From: Alitta virens
Lineage: Eukaryota > Annelida > Polychaeta > Phyllodocida > Nereididae
Direction: 5' to 3'
Assembly: GCA_932294295.1 (NCBI GenBank)
Contig: OW028573.1
Span: 51,864,329-51,928,328, forward strand
DNA length: 64,000 bases
Translations under genes and position numbers: made by a program
Shown here: positions 43,950-56,200 of the stretch, piece by piece
Position numbering within the stretch: the first letter of the stretch is position 1
How the letters are laid out: each line of letters opens with the position of its first letter
The notes under the pieces: generated by a model
Database searches by the model: none
Seen by the model: the letters and a program-made list of their open reading frames with translations, nothing else
What the model was told of the DNA's origin: nothing

Positions 43950-44490
43950 CATTGTTATTATGTTTATTCATACTCAATGGTATACATTTGAAAGTTGAAA
44001 TATAGTTTGTTGTGTTGTTTCATGCAATTCAAATGGAAAATACACATTTGCATTTTTCTGGCCGAACAAGTTTTGTCACAATGACTTGGTCTCTGTGTGG
44101 CCCTGGAAATTCCCCATTACCTCTGCAACCAAAACAAGTTAGTGCTTGTATTTCGATTGCAAAACAGGAGCAGGGTTTGATCTGTGGCACTGGCCACAAT
44201 GTTCTTTACTTATAGACTTACTAACCTTGTTCCCAGTGGTTTTGCTATTGCCAAATGTAACCATCTTTGTAAAAGGTGACCTGTTTTTTTTTTTAACTTC
44301 AATGTACCATTTTAAGTAATTTGACATAATACTAAAACTTTCTGCTACGCTAATATACATGTTTTCGTAACACCAGGCGTGGTGATTGCTTATAACTTGA
44401 TCCTGGAGCTTCCACTGTACAGTTTTACACATAATTGTAGTTATGTGAAATGAAATGCTAGAGATACCATTCTGTTCAGTAATCTGTTCA
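43950..44490. other. No identifiable feature
   Basis: Sequence between the gmr1 fragment and the second P-like copy. An open minus-strand frame (44139-44432) shows no recognised motif. Confidence 0.4.
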
Positions 44491-44639
44491 GGTGTTACTG
44501 AAAGATGAACTTCGTTTCATGGCTGAACTTCTTCAGCATCTGTCTCAGTTGCTGCATATTTGCTATTAAAGGTAACTTGTAATACATATTAAAAAATTCG
44601 AGGGTTAACTTCTTATCTAAGCCGCGATTATAAGCACTG

Positions 44640-45165
44640 TTAGTAGCTTCATTGTGTTTGTGGTGGATAACCAAGTCCACATGAAGATCTAACATCAGCA
44701 ATCACGTGGCTCTTTACGAGAGGTGGCTTTTCAGAAACAAAGTACTTGTTAAATCCAAGACCTCTGCCCTGACGTTATATGAAAGTTTTTTTTTAAGGTT
44801 TCCAGAGTTTTGTCAAAATCTTCCTTCTTTTGACAGTCTGTCAAACCCTGCTTTTTATCTCCGTATACCACTCCAAAACTGTTACGTGAACATTCCTTGG
44901 CTTTTTCTCCAGAGATATTGAAATTAGCCAATATGGCCTCAATGTTGTCTTTCATATAAATGTCGTAGAGGATATGAAATGCTTGAGGAACAAAATTTTG
45001 GAATGCATGAAAAAGACTTATTCTTGTCATCGGAACGAGGCTAAAATGGAATTAAGTTTAGAGCAATACTTTTTTCATATTGCTTTGCAATTCATGGTAA
45101 ATAGCATACGATTTTCATTCATGAAGTAATAGGAGTTCCAATATAACTGGATGAATCCCAGAACT
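44640..45165 (-). pseudogene. P-element-like transposase remnant, copy B (N-terminal part)
   Basis: Closely matches 39740-40250 of copy A along its whole length, for example GTGGTGGATAACCAAGTCCA, CAGAAACAAAGTACTTGTT, TTTCATATAAATGTC and CAATATAACTGGATGAAT. Translated pieces are AFHILYDIYMKDNIEAILAN and VVYGDKKQGLTDCQKKEDF. Similarity ends at CCAGAACTA in both copies (near 40247 and 45167), which may be close to the element's outer boundary. The catalytic domain is absent. Confidence 0.7.
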
Positions 45166-45169
45166 ATTC

Positions 45170-45905
45170 TTTAAAATCTACTTTTTGAAATTTGTTCCAA
45201 ATGGTTACTGTAAAATATACAACAATACTAGAAGAAAATATTATTTTGAATAGCCAAAACAGTTTGCCAGTAGCATTGCACAAATGGGAGCTAGCACTAA
45301 ACAGATTTGTTTACGGTTTTAAGGTTAGTGCTATTATATGTGGTCACACAAGTAAACAAATAAATCAGTGATCATACATTAAGTATATTTGTTGAGAACT
45401 AATGAGTTGAACATACTTCATTTGGATTTGAAATAAAATTCATCATTGTGTCTAATTTTATGACCGTCAGCTTTAACCAGTTGAAGAAATTAACAATAAC
45501 AATTCATTTTACTTTAATGAATTAAACATTTAAAATATAATAATACCTGAAGGATAATACTGCTATATCCAGATCCCAGCATCATAGTGCTAGGCCTTGT
45601 GGTTTTTTTTAGACCCGCATGTGATGATGCATGTTATACACCAGCAGACTGCAGGACTCTGCTGGCCTGTGAATGATGTGGGCAGCAGACCACTCAGCAG
45701 AGGTTCACTAGTTGTTTGGGGTGAAATCTTCTGACCGTTGGCCACAGAATGGAGGTGGCTGCCTAATCAAGGTGCAAAACAATAGTAAATCATTCAGGGG
45801 GAATCAGACTGACCACTTAGGCCAGGTGGCTGCTCTTAAGAGGTGACCATTAAGACTGATTCCATTGTATTCTGTTATTAAGATTATTAATAAGATAGGT
45901 TTCTA
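45170..45905. other. No identifiable feature
   Basis: AT-rich spacer; 45650-45850 is less AT-rich but has no open frame or repeat that I recognise. Confidence 0.45.
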
Positions 45906-46203
45906 GCTTAAGCCCCCATCTCACATACCCGGTTTTGCCGTAGTGAACCCGTAGTATTACATGACGGTTATGCAAGAGGCTTTTTCGCCGGTTTGGCGAC
46001 GGATTCTGGCGGCAAAAAGGGGCGGGGCATCATCCGACTTGTGACTTGTCGGTTCTACGGGTGACTTGACGGGTTCTACGGGTGACTTGACGTGTTCTAC
46101 GGGTGACTTGACGGGTTCTGGGCCTCCACGCGGCGAGGGTGGAAACACTTGGGGTGAAGTCCTCTATCCCCAGTGGCTAAAACAGGACAGTGCACATTGC
46201 ACA

Positions 46204-46357
46204 AGCTGCTCCAGCTATCCAACGCAGACAATTATTGATTTTTGGCATGCTTCTGGTTTCTACTACCAACTATGGATAATCAATCTTCCTTAGAGAGCCT
46301 CTACATAGCCCACTCAGGTGCTGATGAGGCATTAAACAATAACACTAACTAACTAAC
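46204..46357 (+). mobile_element. LINE 3' end, about 150 bp
   Basis: Matches 33770-33910: TATCCAACGCAGACAATTAT through AGAGAGCCTCTACATAGCCC to GAGGCATTAAACAATAACAC, here with a CTAA tail in place of CA. Target duplication not clear. Confidence 0.85.
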
Positions 46358-46628
46358 TACGGGTGACTCGACGGGTTCTAAGGGTGACTCGGGTATGGCC
46401 AATTAGTGGACGAATTCCACGAGAGACTCGACGGCTTCCAAAAGCAACTCGCCGAGTTGTAGCAAGGTAGCTACGACAGCGCCGGGAGAGTTCGGCGAGT
46501 CACCCGTAGAACCCGGCGAGTCACTTGTCGAATGATATTTTGTACATGCAGCAGTGGAGGGGGGTTGTATATACTTTAAAAGGCTGCTGCTCCCCTAATA
46601 TTAGTCTGATTTTCTAATATTAGGGGGA

Positions 46629-46816
46629 AGGCGGGGGCCTAGCTCAGATGTAGCGCTCTGGGCTTCCAACTGCTGGATCCCGGGTTCGATTTCCGGTTGA
46701 GCCTAAGTTGGATGGCTGTTTCATCCTTCGTCTCATTGCCATGGTCTCTGCCTGTCCTAATTAGCCCAACTGGTGCAGAAATACAGGACGTAAAACCCTA
46801 ATTACACACACACACA
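46629..46816 (+). mobile_element. tRNA-derived SINE, full length, with TSD
   Basis: Full-length, CA tail. Flanked by CTAATATTAGGGG on both sides (46615-46627 and 46817-46829), target sequence within element E1. Confidence 0.9.
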
Positions 46817-46940
46817 CTAATATTAGGGGAGCAGCAGCCTTTTAAAGTATATACAACCCCCCTCCCTGCCTACGCTGATGCTGACGCTGGTAGCAGTCGG
46901 CAAGTTACTCCTACAACTCGGCGGATTACTCCTGGAAGCC

Positions 46941-47001
46941 GAGCCTCTACATAGCCCACTCAGGTGCTGATGAGGCGTTAAACAATAACTCACACACACA
47001 C
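46941..47001 (+). mobile_element. 61-bp LINE 3'-end insertion with TSD
   Basis: GAGCCTCTACATAGCCCACT, then CAGGTGCTGATGAGGCG and a CA tail. Perfect duplication ACTCCTGGAAGCC (46928-46940, 47002-47014). Confidence 0.93.
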
Positions 47002-47532
47002 ACTCCTGGAAGCCGTCGAGTTACTCCTACTACCTGTCAGTTTACTCCTAGTAAACCGCCGGCTTTACTACGGGTAAAATTAGGGATGGATAACTCCCGG
47101 CTTGGCCACGAGTCCCAGGTGTGACTCGACGGGTATCGCCGGGAATCCACGGGTAGCCGTCAGGTTGGAGCCGGGAAGTGCGTTGCATAACCATTACGTA
47201 ATACTTCGGGTTCACTACGGTAAAACCGGCTATGTGAGACCTAGGCTTTAAGGTCATTTTTTTAATAATATGTAACTTCTGAGTTTTGGATGCAGTTTAG
47301 TGGTGGTTTTTTTTAGGTTAGTATTCTATCCTTCTCTTTTTCATATATTGTATTATATCTAAATTTAATCAGCACTTAATCATAGTCAGGTATATCTGCA
47401 TTCTGTTGCTGTGATTCCAGATTGTAAATTTGAGTAATATCTGATACATTTCTATGCCAACTGTATGATCCATTACCTTGCAACCACATTTTGGAAAAAA
47501 AAGATGACATTTCTTTAGTATGTTGTCATTAA

Positions 47533-47711
47533 AGCCCCTATCTCACATAGCCGGTGAAGCCGTAGTACGAAGTAACGGTAATGCAACAGCTTTTTCGCCG
47601 GGTTGTCGACGGATTCTGGCGGCAAAACAGGGTTCTACGGATGACTCGACGGGTTCTACGTGTGACTTGACGGGTTCTAGGGGTGACTCGACGGGTTACG
47701 GCCAATTAGTC
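47533..47711 (+). mobile_element. TWA-flanked foldback element, solitary left end (E2)
   Basis: Starts AGCCCCTATCTCACATAGCC after TAA (47530-47532). It continues with the terminus and three 21-bp repeat units, then stops at GGGTTACGGCCAATTAGT. No right end follows. The junction motif GGCCAATTAGT also occurs inside E1 near 46398. Confidence 0.7.
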
Positions 47712-47714
47712 AGG

Positions 47715-48908
47715 GTTAATTGCACAATTCTATTGGAACAATGTAATAATGTATCACTGCAGCAAGGCTGTAACAAAGAAGCCCATTCATCAAACTGACT
47801 TTGTTTGAGATTTTCCTCTGCAGCTTGAGGTTATTGGAATTACTTAATTATTTATATGGCGCTGTGGTTAGTCTGACGTTTTTAACATGGTTTACAATCT
47901 ATTTGAGATTATGGGATTAGTGAATAGAATAGAGATAAAAAAAAAAAAACATTGCAGTTTATCACCTGTCTTTGTTAACCTATCACAAAGGAATTGCCAT
48001 TTAATGTATTTTGTCATTTCTTACAGACGGCTTGACAACTGCCAACCTAGACGCCTTACATACAGCTTGTTAAGCATTTGCAATATCAGGTGCCTGCAAA
48101 TATATCTGCCCCACCTAAGGGCTTCAATTATCAAGGCCTTTAAGGCGATATACCTCCATCTTTCCTCTATGTCACATGTTCAAGTGAGGCCTATACATTA
48201 AAGGAAATAATATATCCTTTTTTATCGACAATAACACATCAAGCAAGATAAGCTCGTAGTACTGCTGTAGCTGCCATTTCTTTAACACTTTACGATAACG
48301 ATAATGATAATCTTTATTGTCATGAAAACATGAAATTTGTGATGGCGACATGTACACTTTGTTTCATAAAATATAGTTGACTCCAGACAGCTGTAGCTAC
48401 CTATTCCTGGCTGTAGCTATAACTGGCTAAAGCCAGCTGCTTCTGTCTATTCCTAGCTTATGGTCGGCTTACTTAAAAAAAGCCAGACAGTTCTGGTTAG
48501 TTGCAGGTATTATCATATAGCAAAGGTTGTCTAGATTTGTGACAGTCTTGGTTTAATTTGACAGGCCGTTTTTAATGAAACTAACTCTACATGTACTTAG
48601 AGTGTAATGTCGATGTTTCCTTATGTATCTATTTAGTGTCAGAGATGGTCTTTTTATGGTATGTTAGGTGCTTGATTACCAGAAGGTTACTGATTTTATT
48701 TTAGACAATTGTTTACATAAATATATTTTTATCCTTTCTTATGTTTTTATTGTTACTACTTTTATTATTTTATTTTATATGAACATCAATTAAGGCTGCG
48801 ATTAAATATACATTGTAATATATATTGCTTCAGCATTCTTTGGCTTGACTTGAGAAATTGCATGTTTGTGATTAAAATTTTTAACAAAATTTCAGCCAAT
48901 TTCATAGA
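47715..48908. other. Spacer with one MITE-like copy
   Basis: 48376-48586 is the second copy of the repeat described at 42279 (GTTGACTCCAGACAGCTGTA ... GCCGTTTTTAATGAAACTAA). The rest is AT-rich and without a recognisable gene. Confidence 0.5.
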
Positions 48909-48912
48909 CTTA

Positions 48913-51900
48913 AGCCCCCTCTCACATACCCGGTTTTGCCGTAGTGAAGCCGTAGTATGACGTAACGGTTACGCAACGCGATTCTCGGCTCCAACCCGAC
49001 GGCTACCCGTGGATACCCGGCGATACCCGTCGAGTCAGTCCTGGGACTCGTGGCCAAGCTGGGATACCCGGCGCCGGTAGCCAGAAATTCAATGCGTGCA
49101 TTGATTTCCTGTGGCAAAATCGCGGGTGTCCAAAAGTAAACAATAAACCCTGGAGGCCGTCGAGTCACCCCTGGAGGCCGTCGAGTCACCCCTGGAGGCC
49201 ATCGAGTCACTCGACGACTTGGACGGGTTTCCCGTCGCTAATTTTAGGCGTAGTAAACACGACGGCTTGTTCAGGGCTAGTAGGAGTAACTCGACGAGTA
49301 GTAGGAGTGACTCGACGGCTTCCAGGAGTAACCTGTCGAGTTGTAGGAGTAACTTGCCGACTGCTACCAGCATCAGCGTAGGCAGGGAGAAGGGTTGTAT
49401 ATACTTTAAAAGGCTGCTGCTCTCTTAATATTAGTCCGATTTTCGTCAAATAAGACTGAATTATAGTATAGTTCATACTGATTCCATACATGTTTTCGGA
49501 TCGTAAATAGACCAAATATTAAGCGAGATATTCGACTGAGAAGGCAGGGAGGCGGCAAACACTGGTGCTCCCTGAAGCGTCCGCGCCCGGACTGTATTAA
49601 TGCAGAAAGCTGAGCACTACTTTAAAAAGCTGCTGCTCCCTTAATATTAGTCCGATTTTCGTCAAATAATACTGAATTGTAGTATAGTTCATACTGAATC
49701 CATACATGTTTTCGGATCGAAAATAGACCAAATATTAAGCGAGATATACTATATTATATAATAAGCACATAAATCTATCTGTCTCTCTAAACTAAATATC
49801 TACATTTTTGCCCAGTATACCTTATTAATTTTCCTCGTCTTATCTATTATATACTGCCATGATGCAAGATGTACAAAGGGTGCTGGACTGATGCTTTTCT
49901 CTTTTGGCATTTTTAAAGTGTACACAATCAAATAGTTTTGACCATCATATATACAATGTTTGGATGAGCTTTATTGCAATTCATTTCTACTCATTATGCC
50001 AACTGGCCAATGGAAAGGACTTTTCCTTGGGTTTTGTAAAAGTCAATTAACCTATATATGTAATAGCAATCTGCCATGACCGTTATGTCAATTGCTATTA
50101 GCATTTTGAATGTTACAAAGAATGGGGTAAATCATGCTTTTTCATCATTGATAACAAGCTTTAATTGAAGTTCTGAATTGCAACCGATTCCTGTTTATTA
50201 TGCATATTAAAGAGGGAGATTGTCTATAATTTGTTTTGATCATGGATGTAACATGCAATATAAATTTTAATTCCAGTTGGATTATTTTCAGAAACAACAA
50301 CAAGAACGAAATATTAATAATTTATATAAAATGTAATAAATATCTAAAATGATTACTCTAACTAGAGTATATCTATCTATAGATAGTTTCTATCATTGTT
50401 TTATTTTCATTTTTTATTGATTATGATTCAATGAATTATTGATAGTAACATATTATTAGGTGAAGATCTTATAACTATCTGTCTATCTACATATCTACAT
50501 ATCTATACTCTATGAGGTATTACTAACTTTATTAACAAGAATATTCTTGTTTGTGCCTAGTATACTCCATTATTTTTCCCCCTAACTTTAAGAAACAGCT
50601 CTAATTTTGGCTTGGCCTTCTCACCTGACTTTCTTTAACTTAAAAACGTTGATCTTTAACTCACCTGAAGATGTTTGACAGTGCAAAACTTCAACTTGCA
50701 ATTACTTGGCTTCTATACATGATAGAACAATGTGGTTTTTTTTCTAATTAGTTCATTTGCAACATTCTTAACATCTATAGACTGTATTGATACAGTCCAG
50801 GCGCGGACGTTTGCGGGAGCACCACTGTTTGCCTCCGCCAACCTAGCTGCCTTCTCATACAAATATCTCACTTAATATTTGGTCTATTTTCGATCCAAAA
50901 ATACGTATGGAATCCGTATGAACTATATTACAATTCAGTTTTTTTTTGACGAAAATCGGACTAATATTAGGCGAGCAGCAGCCTTTTAAAGTATATAAAA
51001 CAATCAATAAAAAATGAAAATAAAACAATGATAACATTGTAAGACATGAGCTATCATAACATAAGTATTTCAATTCACTTAGCCAAATGTAAAGAAGTCC
51101 TTCACTAAGGTTAATTGTCATTATTCAATTGCAATTAACCTGGATTACAGGCTTAATGTCATGTCATATTCAATTCACAATTAAAAAGAAGCCACTTTGA
51201 ACATCACACATATCTGAGTGTCAATTGTCATTTAGTATAACGGTCATAATGAATTGTATATAGTCCGATTTTCGTCAAACAAAATGTATATAATAGATAA
51301 GGTGAGGAAAATTAATGGAGTATACTATGCAAAAACAAGAATATTCTTGTAAAAAACATTAATCGCTGTTCTTTAGTGTAGATAGTTAGATAGTTAGATA
51401 TGTAGATAGATATATATGTAGATAGATATGTAGATATGTAGATATTTAGATATGTAGATAGATAGTTTAGAAAGACAGATAGATTTATATGCTTATTATA
51501 TAATATCGAATATCTCGCTTAATATTTGGTCTATTTTCGATCCGAAAACACGTATGGAATCAGTATGAACTATACTACAATCTAGTTTTATTTGACGAAA
51601 ATTGGACTAATATTAAATTGAGGGAGCATTGATACAGTCCGGGCGCGGACGTGTGCGGGAGCACCACTGTTTGCCTCCGCCAACCTAGTTGCCTTCTCAG
51701 ACAAATAATTCGCTTAATATTTGGTATATTTTCGATCCGAAAACACGTATGGAATCAGTATGAACTGTACTACAATACAGTGCTAATTTGACGAGAATCG
51801 GACTAATATTAAATTGAGGGAGCATTGATACAGTCCGGGCGCGGACGTGTGCGGGAGCACCAGTGTTTGCCTCCGCCAACCTAGCTGCCTTCTCAGACAA

Positions 51901-52389
51901 ATAACTTGCTTAATATTTGGTATATTTTCGATCCCAAAACACGTATGGAATCAGTATGAACTGTACTACAATACAGTGCTAATTTGACGAGAATCGGCCT
52001 TATATTAGGGGAGCAGCAGCCTTTTAAAGTATATACAACCCCTACGCTGATGCTGACGCTGGTAGCAGTCGGCGAGTTACTCCTACAACTCGGCGGATTA
52101 CTCCTGGAAGCCGTCGAGTTACTCCTACTACCCGTCGGCTTACTTCTAATGAACCGTAGAACCCTCCGAGTGACCCGTAGAACCCGCAGAGACACCCGTC
52201 GAGTCACCCGTATAACCCGCCGAGTCACCCGTAAAACCCGCCGAGTCACCCGTAAAACCCGCCGAGTCACCCGTAGAACCCTTTTTGCCGCCAGAATGCG
52301 ACGCCAACCCGGCGAAAAAAGCTGTTGCATAACCATTACGTCATACTACGGCTTCACTACGGCAAAACCGGCTATGTGAGAGGGGGGCT
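48913..52389. mobile_element. TWA-flanked foldback element, copy E3 (3.48 kb)
   Basis: AGCCCCCTCTCACATACCCG at the left, ...CCGGCTATGTGAGAGGGGGG then CT at the right. Direct TTA duplications at 48910-48912 and 52390-52392. Long arms of CGACGGGTT / GAGTCACCCGT repeats lie inside each end. Next to them are inverted modules (TATACTTTAAAAGGCTGCTG, CTCCCTTAATATTAGTCCGA, TTTTCGTCAAATA, CCATACATGTTTTCGGATC). The core (49740-50860) is AT-rich. No open frame of note anywhere in 3.5 kb, so it is non-autonomous. Termini plus a 3-bp TWA duplication fit the PIF/Harbinger superfamily. Confidence 0.82.
51628..52005. repeat. Tandem units of about 187 bp inside E3
   Basis: Two near-identical units (about 51628-51814 and 51815-52003) and a partial third at 51505-51627. 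They run from TTGATACAGTCCGGGCGCGG through GTTTGCCTCCGCCAACCTAG and ATATTTTCGATCC to CTAATATTAAATTGAGGGAG. Confidence 0.85.
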
Positions 52390-52677
52390 TTAGAAACCAT
52401 TCTCATAGAGTGAATAGTATCATCGTTCTCAATTATGAGCTTATTGATAATACAACACAACACCAATTGAATAACAGTGTGCAGTTCATAGATGTAGACC
52501 AGCAAATTTTGATGGACATTCAGGCTGCTACAGGCGCAATTGTAACAGGTTATGCATGGTCACGATCCCCTTGATAACTGTCTAAACATGCAACAAGGGA
52601 CCGTATGTACAATGTACGGATGGTGGAGCTGAGGATTTTTAGTACATGATCTTTCCAGTAGTGTCTTCACTCCTCAC

Positions 52678-52858
52678 GGGCGGGGGCCTAGCTCAGCGGT
52701 AGCGCTCTGGGCTTCCAACCGCTGGGTCCCGGGTTCGATTCCCAGTCGTGCCTAAGTTGGATGGCTGTTTCAACCTTCGTCTCATTGCCATGGTCTCTGC
52801 CTGTCCTAATTAGCCCAACTGGTGCAGAAATACAGGACGTAAAGTCCTAATCCACCCT
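52678..52858 (+). mobile_element. tRNA-derived SINE, full length
   Basis: Complete head and body, tail decayed to CCACCCTCCCA. No clear target duplication. Lies between E3 and E4. Confidence 0.9.
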
Positions 52859-52862
52859 CCCA

Positions 52863-53034
52863 CGAATTCCAGGAAAGACTTGACGGGTTCTAAGAGTAAC
52901 TCGACGGCTTCTACGAGTAACTCGACGTGTACGTCGCCTGGTTTAATTTTAAAATATAACGACGGGAAATTCGGCAAGTTAAAACTACTAGCCGTCGGCT
53001 TACCCATACAACACGTCTAGTCTCTCCTGGAATT
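52863..53034. repeat. Small palindromic repeat related to the E-element arms
   Basis: AATTCCAGGAAAGACTTGAC at the left pairs with the reverse complement of CTAGTCTCTCCTGGAATT at the right; between them are CGACGGCTTCTACGAGTAAC-type units. A similar AATTCCACGAGAGACTCGAC start occurs inside E1 at 46412. Confidence 0.55.
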
Positions 53035-53231
53035 TTACGTTTTTCCCATACATTTACCAAAAATATATAAATAGGGGCTGCATCTCTTGCTCTTGATCAT
53101 TCTAATAGTAAGATGTTATCGGTACGGTCATCAAACTCCACCACCGGGTTTTTTATGAACTAGGGGGTCTAAAAGGTGCTGCCATCTGTAGGAAGATAAT
53201 TAATAATAATAAATGCCTCCAGGGGTTTTTA

Positions 53232-56200
53232 AGCCCCTTTCACACTTAGCCGGTTTTTGCCGTAGTGAACCCGTAGTATTACATAATGGTTATGCAACAG
53301 CTTTTTTCGCCGGGGTGGCGACGGATTCTGGCGGCAAAAAGGGTTCTACGGGTGACTCGGTCCTACGGGTCACTCGGCGGGTTCTATGGGTCACTCGGCG
53401 GGTTCTACGGGTCACTCGGCGGGTTCTACGGGTCACTAGAAGTAGCCGACGGGTAGTAGGAGTAACTTGACGGCTTCCAGGAGTAATCCACCGACTTCCA
53501 CGGGTGACTCGCCGACTGTTACCAGTGTCAGCATCAGCGTAGGCAGAGAGGGGGGTTGTATATACTTTAAAAGGCTGCTGCTCCCATAATATAAGTCCGA
53601 TCAATAAAAAATGAAAATAAAACAATGATAAAATTGTGAGACATGAGCTGTCATAACATAAGTAATTCAATTCACTTAGCCAAATGTAAAGAAGTCCTTC
53701 ACAAAGGTTAATTGTCATAAGTCAATTGCAATAAACCTGGATTACAGGTTTAATGTCATGTCCTATTCAATTCACAATTAAAAAGAAGCCACTTTGAACA
53801 TCACACATATCTGAGTGTCGATTGTCATTTAGTATAACGGTCATAATGAATTGTATATAGTCCGATTTTCGTCAAATAAAATTTATATAATAGATAAGGT
53901 GAGGACAATTAATGGAGTATACTATGCAAAAACAAGAATATTCTTTTTAATAAAGTTTTACCTCATAGAGTATAGATATGTAGATAGACAGATATTTATA
54001 AGATCTTCACCTAATAATACGTTACTATCAATAATTCATTGAATTGTAATCAATAAAAAATGAAAATAAAACAATGATAGAAACTATCTATAGATAGATA
54101 TACTCTAGTAAGAGTAGTCATTTTAGATATTTATTTCATTTTATATAAATTATTAAATATTTCGTTCTTGTTGTTGTTTCTGAAAATAATCCAACTGGTA
54201 TTAAAATTGATATTGCATGTTACATCCATGATCAAAACAAATTATAGACAATCTCCCACTTTAATATACACAATAAACAGGAATCAGTTGAAATTCAGAA
54301 TTTCAATTAATGCTTGTGATCAATGATGAAAAAGCATGATTTACCCCATTCTTTGTATCATTCAAAATGCTACTAGCAATTGACATAACGGTCATGGCAG
54401 ATTACATATATAGGTTAATTGACTTATACAAAACCCAAGGAAAAGTCCTTCCCATTGGCCAGTTGACAGAATGAGTAGAAATAAATTGCAATAAAGCTCA
54501 TCCAAACATTGTATATTTGATGGCCAAAACTATTTGACTGTACACTTCGAAAATGCCAAAGAGAAAAGCATCAGTCCAGCACCCTTTTGTACATCTTGCA
54601 TCATGGCAGTATATAATAGATAAGGTGAGGAAAATTAATAAGGTATACTGGGCAAAAACAAGAATATTCTTGTCAAAAACACCCCCAACATTAATCGCTG
54701 TTCTTTAATGAAGATAGTTAGATATGTAGTTATGTAGATATGTAGATATGTAGATAGATAGTTTAGAGAGACAGATAGATTTATTTGCTTATTATATAAT
54801 ATAGAATATCTCACTTAATATTGGGTCTATTTTCGATCTGAAAACATGTATGGAATTAGTATGAACTATACTACAATTCAGTCTTATTTTGACGAAAATC
54901 GGACTAATATTATAGGAGCAGCAGCCTTTTAAAGAAGCACTCAGCTCTGCCTGCATTGATGCAGTCCGGGTGCGGACGCTTGAGGGAGCACCAGTGTTTG
55001 CCGCCTACCTGCCTTCTCAGACAAATATCTCGCTTAATATTTGGTCTATTTTCGATCCGAAACATGTATGGAATCAGTATGAACTATACTACAATTCAGT
55101 CTTTATTTGACGAAAATCGGACTAATATTAGGGGAGCAGCAGCCTTTTAAAGTATATACAACCAACCCCCCCCCCCCCTCCCTGCCTACGTGACGCTGGT
55201 AGCAGTCAGCGAGTTACCCCTACAACTCGGCAGGTTAATCCTTGAAGCCGTCGAGTTACCGTCAGCTTACTCAGTAAACTGCCGGCTTTACTACGGGTAA
55301 AATTAGGCATGAGTAACCCGCCGGCTTCCATGGGTAATCCGCCGACCTTTCGAGCCTTTTTGACACCCGGGAGTTTGCCACGGTGCCTCCACCTGTGGGA
55401 AGATAATAAATATAAATTTAAAAGTGTCCCCAGGGGGTATTTCAAGAATTAGGGTTATGCAAGGTGCCTGTAATATAATATTAAAAAAGGAGAAATTGGC
55501 CTCCTGCCATGAAAATAATTAAAAAAATGAAACTATGGCACTTCTGAACAAGAAAAAACTACGGCAGTTCTGAACAAGAAAAAACTACGGCAGTTCTGAA
55601 CCCAAAAAAAAAATATGGCACTTCTGAACAAGAAAAACTACGACACTTCTAAAAAAACAAAAAATACGGCAGGTCTGAACGAAAAAATATTATATACATT
55701 AAGCTGATCCAGGGACAGGAGAGTAATAAATATTTAAAAGAAAGAGCATTTTCAAAATTTAAAGTTTATATAGCCATAGGGATTGTCCAATCAAACTTTA
55801 GGGCATTTCATGCTAAAACCAGCAAAGCATCACTTGTAGTCTGAAGGACATCTCCACCATAAGCAGACCAGAGGATAATTTATTTAAGAACGTGGCAAGA
55901 TGGATTATTATCGGTCTCCTGAAAAGCTGCTGGACTCTCACTTGACCACTTGTATTGGCCATTTGGAACACGGCATGTCTAAAAAGGACACTTACAGTCT
56001 CTTTTTGGCTGATAATTAAAACAAACTCTTTATGTACAAGAAACTTCATATGATCACCAGGATAAGTCATGCCAATGTAAAGCATGGCTACCTAACAGCA
56101 CTCTAAAGTGGGTTATTGAAAAAGGAAATGATGTATATCACAAGATAGGCCTTAATGTGATTTCTGACGAGGATGATTGCTTGTTGACAGACTGTTTGAC

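Larger units (their letters stand above)
45911..47247. mobile_element. TWA-flanked foldback element, copy E1 (1.34 kb)
   Basis: Starts AGCCCCCATCTCACATACCC then GGTTTTGCCGTAGTGAACCC and ends, in reverse complement, with the same terminus (...CCGGCTATGTGAGACCTAGG then CT). It is flanked by direct TTA (45908-45910, 47248-47250). Inside the termini are units of a 21-bp repeat of the type GGTTCTACGGGTGACTTGAC. It has been hit by a SINE (46629-46816) and two LINE ends (46204-46357, 46941-47001). Non-coding; the Val/Thr/Arg-type open frames come from the 21-bp array. Confidence 0.82.

Noticed and set aside
52140..52330. Open frames with repeated VLRVTRR / SPVEPVK-like peptides (also 45957-46148 and 53213-53470)
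   Set aside because: They are translations of the 21-bp minisatellite in the E-element arms. The period of 21 keeps frames open by arithmetic, and both strands are open.
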